Numbered from the stretch's first letter, positions 30,505 through 44,300 are shown. The stretch: 64,000 nt of DNA from Phoronis australis (GCA_002633005.1 NMRA01000204.1:514272-578271); one strand, 5' to 3'. The notes: generated by a model from the letters alone, not told the origin. Numbers and translations: made by a program.

Positions 30505-31427
30505 AAATATTCTCTAACCACATGTATTACACGTTTAGAAAGGCTCCTCACAAAATTTTGCTCGACACAAATCACACATTGGATTTTATATCATGTGGCA
30601 GCATTTCCATAATCGCAGGAACTGCTTTACAGTTTTCATTGTTGAAGTGTTCTCAGTTCTTTCAAAATCACAGATGTGACTGAAAATTTTAAGAGAAAAT
30701 TTTCACCTTCAGAGTATGAAATTGGAGGAATATGCGGTAATTTTCTGTTCCCCCTACCAAAACCTAGGTAGTTAAGATGTTATTCTGAGTGATGTCTTAT
30801 CCTAAGAGTTGAAGTTTAGCCTTGGCAGACAGTATTCTGGGTCACATTTATGTAACAACTTCCAATGAATGTAAGACGATAGGATTGAAAATAAACATGT
30901 TAGTCATTTCAAAGTCTTAATGACATGTAACTAATGTGCATTTTTTGCAATACAAGTTATATATTGGAAAACTTATAGAAATTGAAAAAAGGTGTAATAG
31001 TCGCTGTCAAGTTGAGAGGACGGAAACTCGATAAATTCTATGACAATGTCTCTGAGAATACATGACATAGCTAGAAATCACAACCAATGATGATATGCTT
31101 TAAATAACACCGATGACTAGTCTAATCATTTGAATAGACAGGTATCAAATCCTGTTACATTAAATCGCGTGGACTTCTTCAGGACTGTATTGCCTTGGTG
31201 ACTGAAATTAACTAATGACAAGCAACGTAACGGAACTCTTCTGAAGCATTATCAAACTCTACCTTCTTCTCAAGGCCAGAAATCTTCTCTAATCTGAGTA
31301 AGAAACGAGATGTTTTCTCCATCTGATATGGCGGATCCTTCTATTTTGATTGACACTTTGAGGTATATCAGGCATACTTAATTTTTCAACAACAGAATGT
31401 GAAAAAATGAGATTATCCGTGCTTTGA

Positions 31428-34400
31428 TTACATATGATAACCCTTCTCCACGGCGGAGAACTGTCGTCGATGGTAGCGGATGCCTGGGTTAGCCAGCTTC
31501 ATGAGAGAGATGTCTTCATCACTGGACAACTGGTCCACAGCCTTAAAATGGTGAGCAAGAATCAGCTGCAGCTCTTCAAGCACTGGAGATAAGAAACACA
31601 GGGATCTCTACTAATGTGAGGCAACGAGGAAAGGTAAAAAGCTTGACAATACTATTTAAATTGCAAATTTTGACAGGTGTTCACTATAGGCCATGCTTAA
31701 AACATGAGTGACTTTTCAACCAGAATTTCGTCTCTATTACATTAGAAGACGTAAATTAATTTCATTAAGAACTATGGAAAGCATTGTGTCACATTTGTTG
31801 ACTTGCCCACATACAGGTTATAACATGATTTCCATTTCATAAACTCCACATCATCAATGATCAACACAACATATGAAGAATTACAGTACTGTACCTGTTG
31901 GGGTTAACACCAAGACATTTAAACCGAGAAACTAAAAAAAAACAAAAAAAACAAGGGATGGGCAGCATCAAACCGAATGCCTGATTAAAAGTCAAATATG
32001 TTATAATGCCCGAGTGGATACAGCATATATCTAGTAGCACCTGCTTCTAACAATGTTACCTTTAGCAGTGTATGGCCTATCCTCTCTGTCATGAAGCACA
32101 ACTTGTTGCAAGATGTGCACCATGGCTCCAGTCGCCAACACGCGCTGCCAAAGGGGTAGACTGTCAAAATACTCGAAGTCCACCTCAAAAGGATTTGTTG
32201 GTGCAGGGCGAGTACAGAGCTTGACCAATTCATAAATCACATTCCACGGATGAACATCTAAAATACAGCCAAAAATTGGAAAGACTTAAGATAGCCAAGA
32301 CAAGGGTTCTAGTAGCACTACTAGTACACAATAGATGGCGATGTCAGCTAACTCACCGCACAGCCTCTGTTACTATCCTTGCATGGACCATCAAGGAAAT
32401 GATCCTGGATACATGTAACCCAATTAACAGGCTCAAGGAAGGCCTGATAACAACAGACAACAACTTGTAATGGCCAGAACACTTTAGTTCACTTGACACA
32501 GCCAGCTCTAACAAAAGACAATCTGAATAGATTGTCTCAACTTTACAACTACACTAATCACATCTCATCGTCACTGATAAACCCCAATCACTTGACTGCT
32601 ATAAGTCCACACAATGAGTTATCTTTTAACAAGTTGTTCCTTGAACGAGTTGTCACTAGGTTTAGTACCAGTGTCAATGCTACTTACACTCAGGCAACTT
32701 GACACACATGTGACAACTCACCCTACCTTATCAAGGTAGTGTAACTTGTTCTTGGGTAACTTGCCACAATGCAAGGCATAATGTGTACGCAAACCTATAG
32801 ACATGGCTAAAAAGATAAGTTCCAAGATCCATTGAGAAGAGCATATCCTTTGCAAAATCAACCAAGATTGTTTGATATAATGCAGGAGAATATCACTAAA
32901 AGTCGAACCCAATGAAAAAGTTCAAGTTCGGTTATCCTTAAACTAGTTCGTTTTTCTCTCCCAACCCTCACTCCTTTGTGATTGGCAGATTAACAATTTC
33001 TTTCACCACATTTCAGGGTGCAATCATTTTTTTTTGCAAAACATATTTCGAATTTGCAGCTGAAAAAAATCCGTAAGTCAGGAGAGAGCAAATTGTTTTG
33101 AGTCTTGCACATAAGCACAAACAGTCACACGAGGGAAAACAAACTGAATATTAACTTATGCCTTCTCCAGAGACATCGATTACCTTTCTTAGTCCATGAT
33201 AACGTAGACTTGAGTTTCAGAGGAAAGTCTTTACACTCTTGTTCACTCTTCAAATCGTTTACTTTCACCAAGCGGTGATGGTTTGACCTTACCCATGCAT
33301 ATGGGCAGTTGTACCTAGCATAGCCGGCTAGCAGAAATATTGTAGAGTTTTCTTCCTGAAAATAATACAGTTGCAAACTTCATTAACACACCCGCCTGGT
33401 ACAATGTAATCTAGTGAATTTAATAAGCAACTAATGTTCTGTAAAGATGGAATGGATGAAAAATAAATTGAAGAGAAATTGTTCAAACCAAATATAAACT
33501 ATTTTCTGGTGTCAAAAACAGTTTTCTTCACGGCTCTATATTATTTCCAAGGCAACGTCACAGTATTTTCATCATTTGTTTGAACTGCAAGTGGTGACAA
33601 CAGTACATTCCTGATGACCATACCACTTCAGTGACTTTAACTAATCAGTTATGACAAGCCACGACAACCCATTTAATGAGTCCAACCAAAAGCTGTATTA
33701 CCCAATGGGCTGATTGCATGAAACAGTCACGAATACAGACTCGGCTATGTTACCTAAGTTTTCTCACCGCATTTATGGACATGTGCGAACACAGATTGGC
33801 CTTTCTAATAGTAAATTTTTGTTACTAAGTCGTTTTTAGTTAAGGTACACACCAAGAGTAAACTCCACAATGAATTCTCGATATTGTTTTAAAATAAGTA
33901 AGGACGTTTCCATACCAAGGTCCTACTATAAAGATTCAGTAGCTATAATCAATTTTCGTTGAAATAAGAACTCATTTTCCAGAATATATTAGTAGGAAAC
34001 TTCATAGTAGATCAAAGTAAACAAAGTGGCAGAAAAACATAATATTAGTAAGTAACAAAGATACAAATATGCAGAAAATTTAGGGAACTCAGCTGAGTCT
34101 CTATCTGAACTATTAATGCCCAAAATCAAATCCAAACTGATCTAGGAATGAGACGAGACTGATTTGATATAATGGTAAACAACATAAGTCAAGTTGTTTT
34201 TGACAAAAGATGTGTCTCCATTAACTGCAATTTGCCAATTGCTCGTTTTGTGTAGAGTGTTTTTAAACAGTTTAAAACCAGTCATTGTCTCTTCATTTTC
34301 TCCCCACCTGAGGAGATTTCAATACAGGGCATATAACGACCAACGAAAAATAGAGGAAAATTTGCATGTGACATGTGGTTCTACAAATAATGAAAAATGA

Positions 34401-35828
34401 GACGAAAAAAAGGAAACTGGCAATCAAATAAAAGGAAACTGAAACCAAAAAAGAGGAAATCCTCTTAATAGAGGAAAAATTACAACCCCCACAGTTACAA
34501 TAAATGAGTATAAATAAGTGACACAAAATCCATTCTTGTTTTTCCTCTGATAACATTTCAGCCATAAACCCAAGTTGAAGCCTATGGTTACCACGTGTAC
34601 TCACTCCATCAGGCAGTTCATTTTCACTTGGGGAAGCTGGGGGAAGCCCCACCCCATCTTCGTCATTACCACTCAGCTGACGTTGTGTGGTATGGGACAA
34701 CATCAGAGATCCCCTGCAGGAGAAATGCAGAAAGATTCAACTATTGTACAGCCAACAAATGAAATTCCTACTAAAATTACTGGGTATTTCAATTAGTGTA
34801 TTTTGCATTATCCATAAATATCAATGAGACTATTATAAGATCTAATGACATAAGGTAAAAACATTTTATTCTCAACTCTAGTGTACATAATTAATTAACA
34901 TAGCCACTGTAATGTCAGTACAACACTTCACTTACTTATCATAAGGAAGGTGTTTGGAGTTAAAGCTGCCTCCAGGACTAAACTGGTGATTAGATACAGG
35001 AGCAAGAGGATATTCACTTCCATACATCTCTGTTGTGCTGTTAACAGGAATCTGAGAAAATGACAAAACCCGATTATGAAACACAATACACTAAATACCT
35101 GTAATACTTCCTTAGCACACTATATGTAACACTGTTTCAATGATATTTGGTGTTGACTCCCAACAATTTGAATCCCTTTCATGGTTAATTAGAGCAAAAT
35201 TACAAGTCTGTGTTAGATTATACAAAAGTGAATTTGGCATCTCATCAGTGGGTGAAGACTTCTCACTAAATTTTGCAAGTATTTCAAGATGAGGTGTTCC
35301 ATCAGGACTTCCTAGAAATACGATCTTTTTTACGTTTTTAGTATCCCAAATATAAGCCCCTCAGCTTATAAATGGAAAATATAGGAGTGAAATCAATATG
35401 TGCAGTTAAGGGTTAAGTTACCAACAGCACTGTTAGTTAAATTTATTTTGCAGATAAGCCATATGTGCTGAAATAAACGTCATGCTTTTCATATAAGTTA
35501 ACCTTAGTTTGGTTTAAACTTACTGACATTGTACAATTTGGGAAACCCACCATCACATAGAAATTTCCAATTTTAGCTTCAAAAATCCGACTATAGGCCT
35601 ATATGGGCCTACATTTGAGGGGACACTTTGTGGAAATTCCCAGTAAATAACAATCCAATTACACTATAAAATTCACAGCATATTTACCCTCGGTTCATTT
35701 TGAATGGACACAATACACTCTTCTTTTCCCCTCATGTAAGTTTTAAAGAACTTAAACCCTTTTGTGGCCCCAACTTGATACAACTCGTCCAAGAACACTT
35801 TCAGCTTCTTCTTCAGTCGTTGCTCTTC
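31428..35828 (-). CDS. Unrecognised conserved-looking gene, last six exons
   Basis: Exons in transcript order are 35828-35688, 35051-34936, 34713-34605, 33355-33184, 32257-32060 and 31582-31428 (TAA at 31428-31430), all GT-AG and in phase. They encode about 296 residues. The first is lysine-rich (KKKLKVFLDELY). The second and third are polar and low-complexity-like, perhaps a linker. The last three look like a folded domain with FLLAGYARYNCPYAWVR, HPWNVIYELVKLCTRP, FEYFDSLPLWQRVL and a final RYHRRQFSAVEKGYHM. I cannot name the family. The 5' part lies upstream toward 41180, with the copia element apparently inserted in an intron. A four-codon first exon at 41180-41169 is possible. Confidence 0.75.
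34325..34490. mobile_element. Degraded MITE related to 30261-30504
   Basis: It starts with CAGGGCATATAACGACCAACG and shares the interior AAAAAGGAAACTGGCAATCAAATAAAAGGAAACTGAAACC with its relative. The right end has decayed. It sits in an intron of the unrecognised minus-strand gene. Confidence 0.5.
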
Positions 35829-36189
35829 CTGAAGCAATTAAAATAATTATGATCTTAAACAGTCTAAATGTTTATTCTATAGATGTGATTTGAGCATTAT
35901 AAACGTCACGTGATATAAACACAAGGCTAGTGAGGTGTGGACTATAAGTACAAGTCACAAATACAAGGCTATCCAATAATAAGTTAGACTTTTATGATTT
36001 TCATGAAAAAATCAAGTTGCATAAAACAATTTATACGAAATGATCATTTAGAAAGCTGCAACAGCTTTTTTGAGATTTTGTCTTGGGCATCTTAGTGATA
36101 TCAAATGCAATTTGACAATAATATTGATATTGTTGTTTTGCCATCAATGTATTTTTGTTTCTTAAATTTAACCAAAAAGATATTGTGAC

Positions 36190-36485
36190 TGTTAGAGTAT
36201 GATCTCATATCCGAGTGAGTGCATGTGTAGGAGTAGTTCAGAGAATTAAGTGTTACATAATACACCCCCAACATGAGGAATTGTAGTAAACATGTTTGTT
36301 CAGTATATCCTGTTATGATTCATGTATGTCACTATAAAAGTGTATGATCGCATGGATTGTAACAGACTCAGTAGTATCAGCAGAAGAGTATGTAATTAAA
36401 AACTTTTATCCTCCTTCAGACTAGTATTATCCTTGGACCGCGTTCTCGCACTGTGTCGCGCATTCAACGTTCCTAACCGAACAGA
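36190..36485 (+). mobile_element. Probable 5' LTR and leader of the copia element
   Basis: A TGTTAGAG start at 36190, a TATAAAAG box near 36332 and AATTAAAA near 36396 precede the gag start by a plausible distance. Without a visible 3' LTR the boundaries and the primer-binding site cannot be fixed. The 3' LTR probably lies in or after the N gap, or is missing. Confidence 0.45.
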
Positions 36486-39400
36486 ATGCCTTTCACTGCT
36501 AGCACATCAACAGGTTATGGGCCCAGCACGGCCAGCAGTTCCAGCACTAGCGTGAGTAGAGGTTCAGGAAGACTGAGTCGGCTATGTTTTGATGGAGATG
36601 AAAGAAGGTATGAACTGTGGGAAATTAAGTTTCTCGGACATTTGAAATCGCTAGATCTGAAAGCGACAATTGAATCCGACGCGGAAACCGTCGATGATGA
36701 GAAGAATGAAGAAGCATTCTGCGAACTAGTTCAATACTTGGACGACAGAAGTTTGAACTTAATAATTCGAGATGCGAGAAATGACGGCCGTGAGGCACTC
36801 AAGATTTTACGAGAACATTATACGGGGTGCAGTAAGCCACGAATAATTGGGCTATACAGCGAACTGACGGCACTAAAAATGGAAGCTAATGAGTCTGTGA
36901 CAGACTATCTAATCAGGGCAGAACGTGCCGCAACTTACCTGCGAACAGCGGAAGAGGTTATAAGTGATAGCCTGTTGATCGCAATGGCGATGAAGGGATT
37001 ACCAGACAAATTCGGACCCTTCATCGTTTATGTGTCTCAGAACACAGATAAAATAACGTTTGGAGACTTCAAAGTGAAGTTAAAGTCTTTTGAAGAAAAT
37101 GAAAATGCGAGACAAACAGAAGACTCCGTAATGAGGTCGGCGACCTACCGACAGAAGAAACCAGTGGAATGTTGGACGTGCGGTCGAAAAGGACATAAAG
37201 CACAAGATTGCAGAACTAAAAGAAGATGGTGCAGACTGTGTAAAAACAGCTCCCACAATTTCGAGGATTGCCGAAGAAGGAAAGGCACAAGTAAAGCCCA
37301 CAAAGCAGCTGAGGAACAAGACCAGCAGGGAAGTAGATTTAATGATTTCAGTTTTAAGGTTAGCGATGATAGGTTTAAACATGATCAGATGTTAGTAAAC
37401 AAACTGTTAGTTGATACTGGGGCAACATCCCATATTGTTACAGACAGGTCTAAGTTTAAATGTTTTGATGAGAAATTTGATCCGTCTAGTCACTGCATAG
37501 AATTGGCAGATGGGACTAGGACAACTGGTATAGCTCAGGCACGTGGTGATGTTGACATTAGGCTAATAGACAGTGAGGGCAATGTCATCTGTTCCACATT
37601 GACAAATGTTTTGTACATACCAAGCTATCCACAGGAAATATTCTCTGTCCAGGCTGCTGTTGCTAATGGAGCTTCAGTGATTTTTGATTCAGAAAATGCA
37701 AAATTAATTGCTCGTGAAGGGACAGAATTCGAAATTGAAAAACGTGGAAAATTGTATTATTTGGATTATTTGGATGTATTGGCTTCTGACACAGCAAATA
37801 AAGTCAGAGAGCATGACCTGTGTACATGGCACAAAATTTTTGGCCATTGTAACAATGATGACGTATTGAGATTAGAAACCGTTGTTAGAGGTATGAAAAT
37901 TACTGACAAGGCTAAGGTGGATTGTGACGTTTGTACTCTGGGGAAAATGACTAATACTAGGAATAGGAATCCAGATGCCCGCAGTACGAAAGCATTAGAA
38001 TTCGTTCATTGTGATTTGGCAGGACCGATTGATCCCATATCCAAAGATGGATTTAGATATGCAATATCCTTCGTTGATGATTTTAGTGGGGTGAATATGG
38101 TATATTTTATGAAACAGAAGTCAGACACAGTCAAGGCCACAAAACGTTTTATAGCAGACTGTGCACCCTATGGAGAAGTGAAGCATATTCGTACCGACAA
38201 TGGTACAGAATTTACATCGAGCGAATTTCAGGAGCTCATGTTGAGCCACAGTATTAAACACGAAAAGTCGGCCCCCTATTCCCCACACCAAAATGGGACA
38301 GTTGAACGAGGGTGGCGCACTTTATTTGAAATGGCCAGATGTTTGTTGATAAATGCCAATTTGCCAAAAAGATTTTGGACTTATGCGGTTATGTCTGCTG
38401 CATATATTAGAAACAGATGTTTGAACTCAAATATTAAGAAAACCCCAGTGGAAGGGTTCACTGGACGACAACCCGATGTAAGCAACATGCATATTTTCGG
38501 AAGCGTGTGTTATGCATATGATAATGACCCCAAGAGGAAGAAACTTGATGCAAAAAGCATAAGGGGTATTTTTGTTGGATATGACAGGGGGAGTCCCGCA
38601 TATCTTGTTTATGATCCTGAGAGTGACAGAATTCTCAGAAGTCGGTTAGTAAAATTCCCTGATAATTTTGATTTGTCAGATGCCACACCAAATGAGTGTG
38701 ATGATGAATTGGTGAGATTGCCAAAAATGAATCCTGAAACTAAGGAAGAGAAAAATGGCGAAATTAAGACTGAACCCAGTCAAATAAAGAATGAGTCAAA
38801 TGAGAATAATGACGCAACTGAGGGTGGTCAAAGAAGATATCCTCTCAGAGAAAGAAGACCCCCAAGTTATTTGAATGATTATGTGGCCGGAAATATTGAT
38901 TATTGCAACAAAATTATGGGAATTCCTCAAACGTATGAGGAGGCAATGATTTCAAATGAATCAGAATTTTGGGAAAAGGCCATGAATGACGAAATGGACT
39001 CATTAAGGGAGAATGATACATTTACATTGACCAAACTGCCTGAGGGACGCAATGATGTTGTTGGCGGCAGATGGGTGTTTGCCATTAAGGAAGATAGCAA
39101 GGGAAATATAACTTACAAGGCGAGATTTGTGGCAAAAGGCTACAGCCAAATTCCTGGAAGAGATTACTATGATACATATGCTCCAACTGTGAAATTGAGT
39201 ACTATTAGGGCAGTAATTCAATTAGCTGCTGAGAACGACTTACATGTACACCAAATGGATGAGAAAACGGCCTATTTAAATGCACCGATTGATTGTGAAA
39301 TTTATATGACAAAACCACAAGGTTTCGAGGAATTATCAGAAACTGGTGAAAAACTTGTGTGGAAACTTAACAAGTCACTGTATGGCTTGAAGCAAAGTGG

Positions 39401-40051
39401 CCGGAATTGGAATTACGTTCTCAGAAATTATCTTATTGAGATGGGGTATAAACAGAACGAAGTTGACTCGTGTATGTTTACTAGTTGTGATCCAAAGGGA
39501 TCCATGACATTGCTGTTGATTTGGGACGATGATATAATAATCGTGGCAAGTGATGAGGTTTTACTCAGAAATACCAAGCAGATGTTATGTAATAAGTTCA
39601 AGATGAAAGATCTTGGTAAAATTGCCTATTTTCTTGGAATAGAGTTTGAGCATAAACAAGGCGAAATTGATATGAGTCAGAAGAAGTATTTGAGAAAACT
39701 GTTAGATAAATTTGGGATGACAGATTGTAAACCCAGATTGACTCCTTGTGAACAAGATGTTACTCAAGCGTGCAATGACGTAGCAGTAGTAGACAAAACA
39801 ATGTATCGTGAAATAGTGGGAAGTTTGATTTATGCAATGACGTGTACAAGACCAGACTTATGTTTTGTTGTGACAAAATTATCTCAGAAACTGTCAGAGC
39901 CAATTGAGGCTGACATGATTAAATTGAAACAGGTGTTACGCTATTTGAAAGGAACTATGGATTATTCACTCAGATTTAGAAAGTCTGAAAATGGTTTGAG
40001 AATTATTGGTTTTAGTGATGCAGATTGGGGATCATCTGATGACAGACACAG
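36486..40051 (+). mobile_element. Ty1/copia-type LTR retrotransposon, gag-pol frame open to the gap
   Basis: One frame of 1188 codons runs without stop or frameshift into the N gap. In order: gag; two CCHC knuckles (first from about residue 229); protease DTGATS at about 310; integrase with its HHCC zinc finger and DDE core (RTDNGTEF, NGTVERG); then reverse transcriptase with a WDDD active-site block at about 1013; and the start of RNase H (SDADWGS) near 1176. Integrase before reverse transcriptase is the copia order. The rest of RNase H is hidden in 40052-40462. An uninterrupted frame suggests a recent insertion. Confidence 0.93.
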
Positions 40052-40462
40052 NNNNNNNNNNNNNNNNNNNNNNNNNNNNNNNNNNNNNNNNNNNNNNNNN
40101 NNNNNNNNNNNNNNNNNNNNNNNNNNNNNNNNNNNNNNNNNNNNNNNNNNNNNNNNNNNNNNNNNNNNNNNNNNNNNNNNNNNNNNNNNNNNNNNNNNNN
40201 NNNNNNNNNNNNNNNNNNNNNNNNNNNNNNNNNNNNNNNNNNNNNNNNNNNNNNNNNNNNNNNNNNNNNNNNNNNNNNNNNNNNNNNNNNNNNNNNNNNN
40301 NNNNNNNNNNNNNNNNNNNNNNNNNNNNNNNNNNNNNNNNNNNNNNNNNNNNNNNNNNNNNNNNNNNNNNNNNNNNNNNNNNNNNNNNNNNNNNNNNNNN
40401 NNNNNNNNNNNNNNNNNNNNNNNNNNNNNNNNNNNNNNNNNNNNNNNNNNNNNNNNNNNNNN
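40052..40462. other. Assembly gap (N)
   Basis: There are 411 N. The gap removes the end of RNase H. A complete RNase H tail plus a 3' LTR might not fit in the stated size, so the size may be an estimate or the element may be truncated. Confidence 0.98.
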
Positions 40463-40738
40463 AAACAGATACATTGCATAAACAAACCCTGGATCATGTT
40501 TTGTGTCCCGTCGGAAGAAAATTTAAATTCGAAAACATCTTCTGAAAACGCACAAAAAAGTGTATTAGTAAAATCTACTGATTTTTAAGTGGTTTTAAAA
40601 AACAATCGGTAAACTCACCGATTTTTGTCTCATTACTTTGATACGTGTCTCTTCCGATAAGTTAGTACCTAACGTGCAGACGAGCACTCCAAATTGGAAC
40701 GCTAAGTCCCGCGTGGTTGCGCTGCACGCGAAACAAGA

Positions 40739-40774
40739 TGGCGGACGACCTTTGGAGCCTGACGACAATAGGTA
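40739..40774 (+). other. Candidate first exon in a GC-rich promoter-like stretch
   Basis: AAGATGGCGGAC fits a YY1-type start-codon motif. The frame MADDLWSLTTI ends at AATAG|GTAACC. It precedes INTS4 on the same strand but cannot be its main first exon, which is at 41396. It could be the start of another gene, or an orphan after the retrotransposon insertion. Confidence 0.3.
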
Positions 40775-40783
40775 ACCGGACTA

Positions 40784-40872
40784 TATTATCCTTGGACCGC
40801 GTTCTCGCACTGTGTCGCGCATTCAACGTTCCTAACCGAACAGAATGCCTTTCACTGCTAGCACATCAACAG
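40784..40872 (+). repeat. 89-base duplicate of the copia leader and gag start
   Basis: It is identical to 36425-36513, including the gag ATG and the next codons. In the copy at 36513 the match stops exactly before GTTATGG, so the boundary has the form ACAG|GT, like a splice donor. Here the sequence continues with TGACTGTGGAG instead. Confidence 0.85.
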
Positions 40873-41168
40873 TGACTGTGGAGACAATTTAGTCAACAAA
40901 ATTTGAACATATCCAAGAAAAACACGTAGCCGTCAGCTGACTCCGTACAGACTGTAGCAGAGCCAGCAGCCAGGGGCAGGGGTAGTGCAGCACTTGGAGC
41001 CTGTGAAGACAGTAACATCAGGTGTCCCAGTCCAACTCATTAAGTAATAGTCTTAATGGCTTCCACATCCTGATTATATTGCCAATCAAGTAGTGTTGTT
41101 TTTAAGGAAGGCTACCGAGACAATAAACATTTCTTAACTGATGATTACAGAAATCAAACAACACAAAC

Positions 41169-41395
41169 CTCAGCCGCCATTTCTATATTTTTGATTAAAA
41201 AAGTTAACTCGTATTAAAAATATATATATATCTGTAGTCATAATCACAAGAGTATTGATTTAAGCTTTAATTAAAATGTTTTAACGCATTTTATTTTCAT
41301 TTTTGGTGCAATTTATATTAGCCAAAAGAATGTAAAAAACTCAAAACCCACAATAAATACCAAATTAAACCTGTAATTTAGCACATAACTCCAAA
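41169..41395. promoter_or_regulatory. Probable shared promoter of INTS4 and the minus-strand gene
   Basis: On - an ATG at 41180 in GAAATGGCGGCTGAG|GTTTGT could be a four-codon first exon. On + INTS4 starts at 41396 in CCAAAATGGCTGCC. Both match the YY1 start-codon motif loosely. The assignment of the minus-strand start is inference. Confidence 0.35.
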
Positions 41396-44300
41396 ATGGC
41401 TGCCTTGCTTAAGAAACGCGCACTTGCAGAGTTCAGTCAAGTTATACAGGTTTCTGTTGTAAAACTTATTGTTTTCTTTCGCACTTTTGTGACAGATCTG
41501 AGAATTTTTTGCTGGTTTTGTTCCAGAAGCCTCAGTTCTAGTGCCTTCGGTCCAGTGGAGTTGCGGTTTAAACGAGCTGAAATTGACCATTCAGACATTC
41601 TCATTCCCCATAACTGCATAACATAACTGACGGGTGTTTTGACGTTAAGCCACACACAGCTAGAGAGCTGACTAGTGCAAACCATGTCTGTGGAGTCTTT
41701 ACTAGGAATAATGAAATGTCTTTTTGAGGCAACCTCTCTCTGGATATTGACCCCTTAACATCTAGGCGTGGGATTTAATTTCTGTACTTGAAATTCGACG
41801 AAAAAATTGACCTATGACAATTACATGTCACGCTTCAAGTAGATTTACAAAGTTGTATTGTAATCATGCAGCATGGTTGTTAGAATTTTGAGCCTGAGTA
41901 GAGTCTGAGTTTTTTATGAAAATCAAGATTCTGTACCATGGTGACACTTTACTGTGGAACTCAGGGTGCTCAGCTAATGGTTTTCCCAGAGTTACCTGCT
42001 ACCTCGAGACAAAGGCGGATTTAGGAGGGCCTAGGCCCCATTATGAATGTGACTAAAAAATGCCACCAGCATACCATTTAAAGGTTTTAAACAGGCATTT
42101 GTTTCTCCAAGATTGGATGTCACCCCTTGTGACATTCTATATACACCAGTCAGAGAACATTAGCACTTCACAACTTTTCCAACCATACTTCAGTCATCGC
42201 AGTTAGATTTCATTCTTGTATATATTTTGTACAATGCTCATATTTTTCAGGAGGAGCCGATTCCATTGAAAAGGTTACGACTTGTTCAGCAGCCACAGTG
42301 GCATGATATATTGAGTCTTCCTACAACTGCCACTGGACAGCAGGTGTTGAACTGTCTGACTGAGTTTGAGAAGCGACTTCCAGTTGGCGGAGAAAGCAGA
42401 GAGCACAATATACGCATATTGATAGACCAGCTTTACAAAGAACGGGATTCTGGGATACGTGTCAAGATTGTATCTCTCATTGGTAAACTGGTGAAGATTC
42501 CATCCCAGAATAACGAAATGCTGATCGATGACATTTCATCTTTGATAAAAACTGAAGGTGTGTTTTAAAGTTTAGATTTTACTTGTTAGATTGTGACCCC
42601 AGATGTAATGTGTAAACATACCATAGGTTACCGAATTGTTAACTAGATTTTACAATTTTAACTCCTTTTGTGTTTTCTGGTACTGTAGCAACCCAACACT
42701 TTTTCATGATGTGTTGAAAACATTTGTATATCGCCTATGTCTGTCTTTTTTCGAGGTATATTTGAAGGTTGTTGCATTTATTTAAAGCTATGTTGTGCAC
42801 TGCTTCAATGGTCAAAAATGGCCAACTTCAAAGGAAGATAAAGTAAGAATTATGTAAAAATATCACCTGTGAGCTCTGTTCTGACCACTGTTAAACTGTA
42901 CAGAAGTGGAGGTGTTAAGATGCCTGATATCGCAACTTGAGTTCTTACGGTGCGTTGCAAAATTAAATTGAAATAATTGGCACTCATCATTGTGTGAACA
43001 GAATGTCCTAAATAGTCATGTTATTGAAGCTGTGCTAAATATAACTTCTATTGTTTTGTTCCAGACTCTAACAAAGTGTTATCACAGCTGGTTGAGACGT
43101 TGATGGTGATCGGGATATCACAGCCACTGTCTANCCTCAGCTCGCATTTCCAAATTTCAGGTCGCAAATGCGACCTGCAGCTCGTTATGTCGAGCCCTGA
43201 CTTCTATTGTTTTGTTCCAGACTCTAACAAAGTGTTATCACAGCTGGTTGAGACGTTGATGGTGATCGGGATATCACAGCCACTGTCTACCAAATTACAT
43301 CACAATGTTTTACAGCAGGCAAACTTGGTAGGGTAGTGTTAATGTTGATTCATTAATTTTGTTAGACTGTACACAATACTTATTAGTGAACAACATTAAA
43401 GGGGAGACATGATAATAAATATAAGACACCGTGAGGTAAAACGGTAATACATGAGGGTGAGAAAAATGAAAATGAAATGTGCACAGGCTGGATAGGACCA
43501 AAAAGCAAGACGCTTATTTCCTTGGTGGTGGCTTATATGTTAAAATGATGATTTGATGGAAAAATGCAGTGTTATTGTAGCATTTTGAAAAGTTAGCCGT
43601 GCTACTCAACTAAAAGTTATTGGCACAAGTAATGTGCAAATAAAGATTCATAAAGATGTGTGCATGCCAGGAATAGTAGCTATAATAAATAAATCATGTT
43701 TAAAAACAATTCAAACTGAGAAATAGACAGAAATACATAATATACTACTGTTTGGTACTTTGTGTAAAATGATTTTCATTTTTTTCCTGAATGATAAATA
43801 ATTGGAATCATTGTGAACTACAAACTGTTGTTGGTTCAAAAGGAGGGGACTAGAAAAATATAAGGCCTTTTCACCTGACTTTTACCCGTGACAACCAATT
43901 TATAGATTTAAGATTACCTTGTATGATAAGAATAGGGTAAAAAGGATTCTGGATGATTACTGTGTTCACACAACCATGTGCAGAAATTTTTTGATCTTAT
44001 GGGAATTTTAGCTACGCTATTTTTTGTTGTTTTAAACCAATCACTTTATTTGCTTACATAGTGGATTCTTTTATTTGTGACCAAGATCTCTGGTTTACAT
44101 GCCTGCAGTGCAACTGGAAGATATTTTGACCTCATGTTTATCAGTTGACATTTCTGGTTAGAGCTATAATTCTGTGCCAAAAACTTGATGATGATGAAAT
44201 AAAGAAACACCTGGATTAATGATTCTGTAATCACGGCCTGATTATCATTCTACACTAGAATATTTTCCGGGCTGGAAAAACAAGATTCAGTTTATTTATT

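Noticed and set aside
40874-41002. Possible second exon of the minus-strand gene (frame with GYVFFLDMF on -)
   Set aside because: There is an acceptor near 41003, but no convincing donor before the stop, so I did not add it to the gene model.
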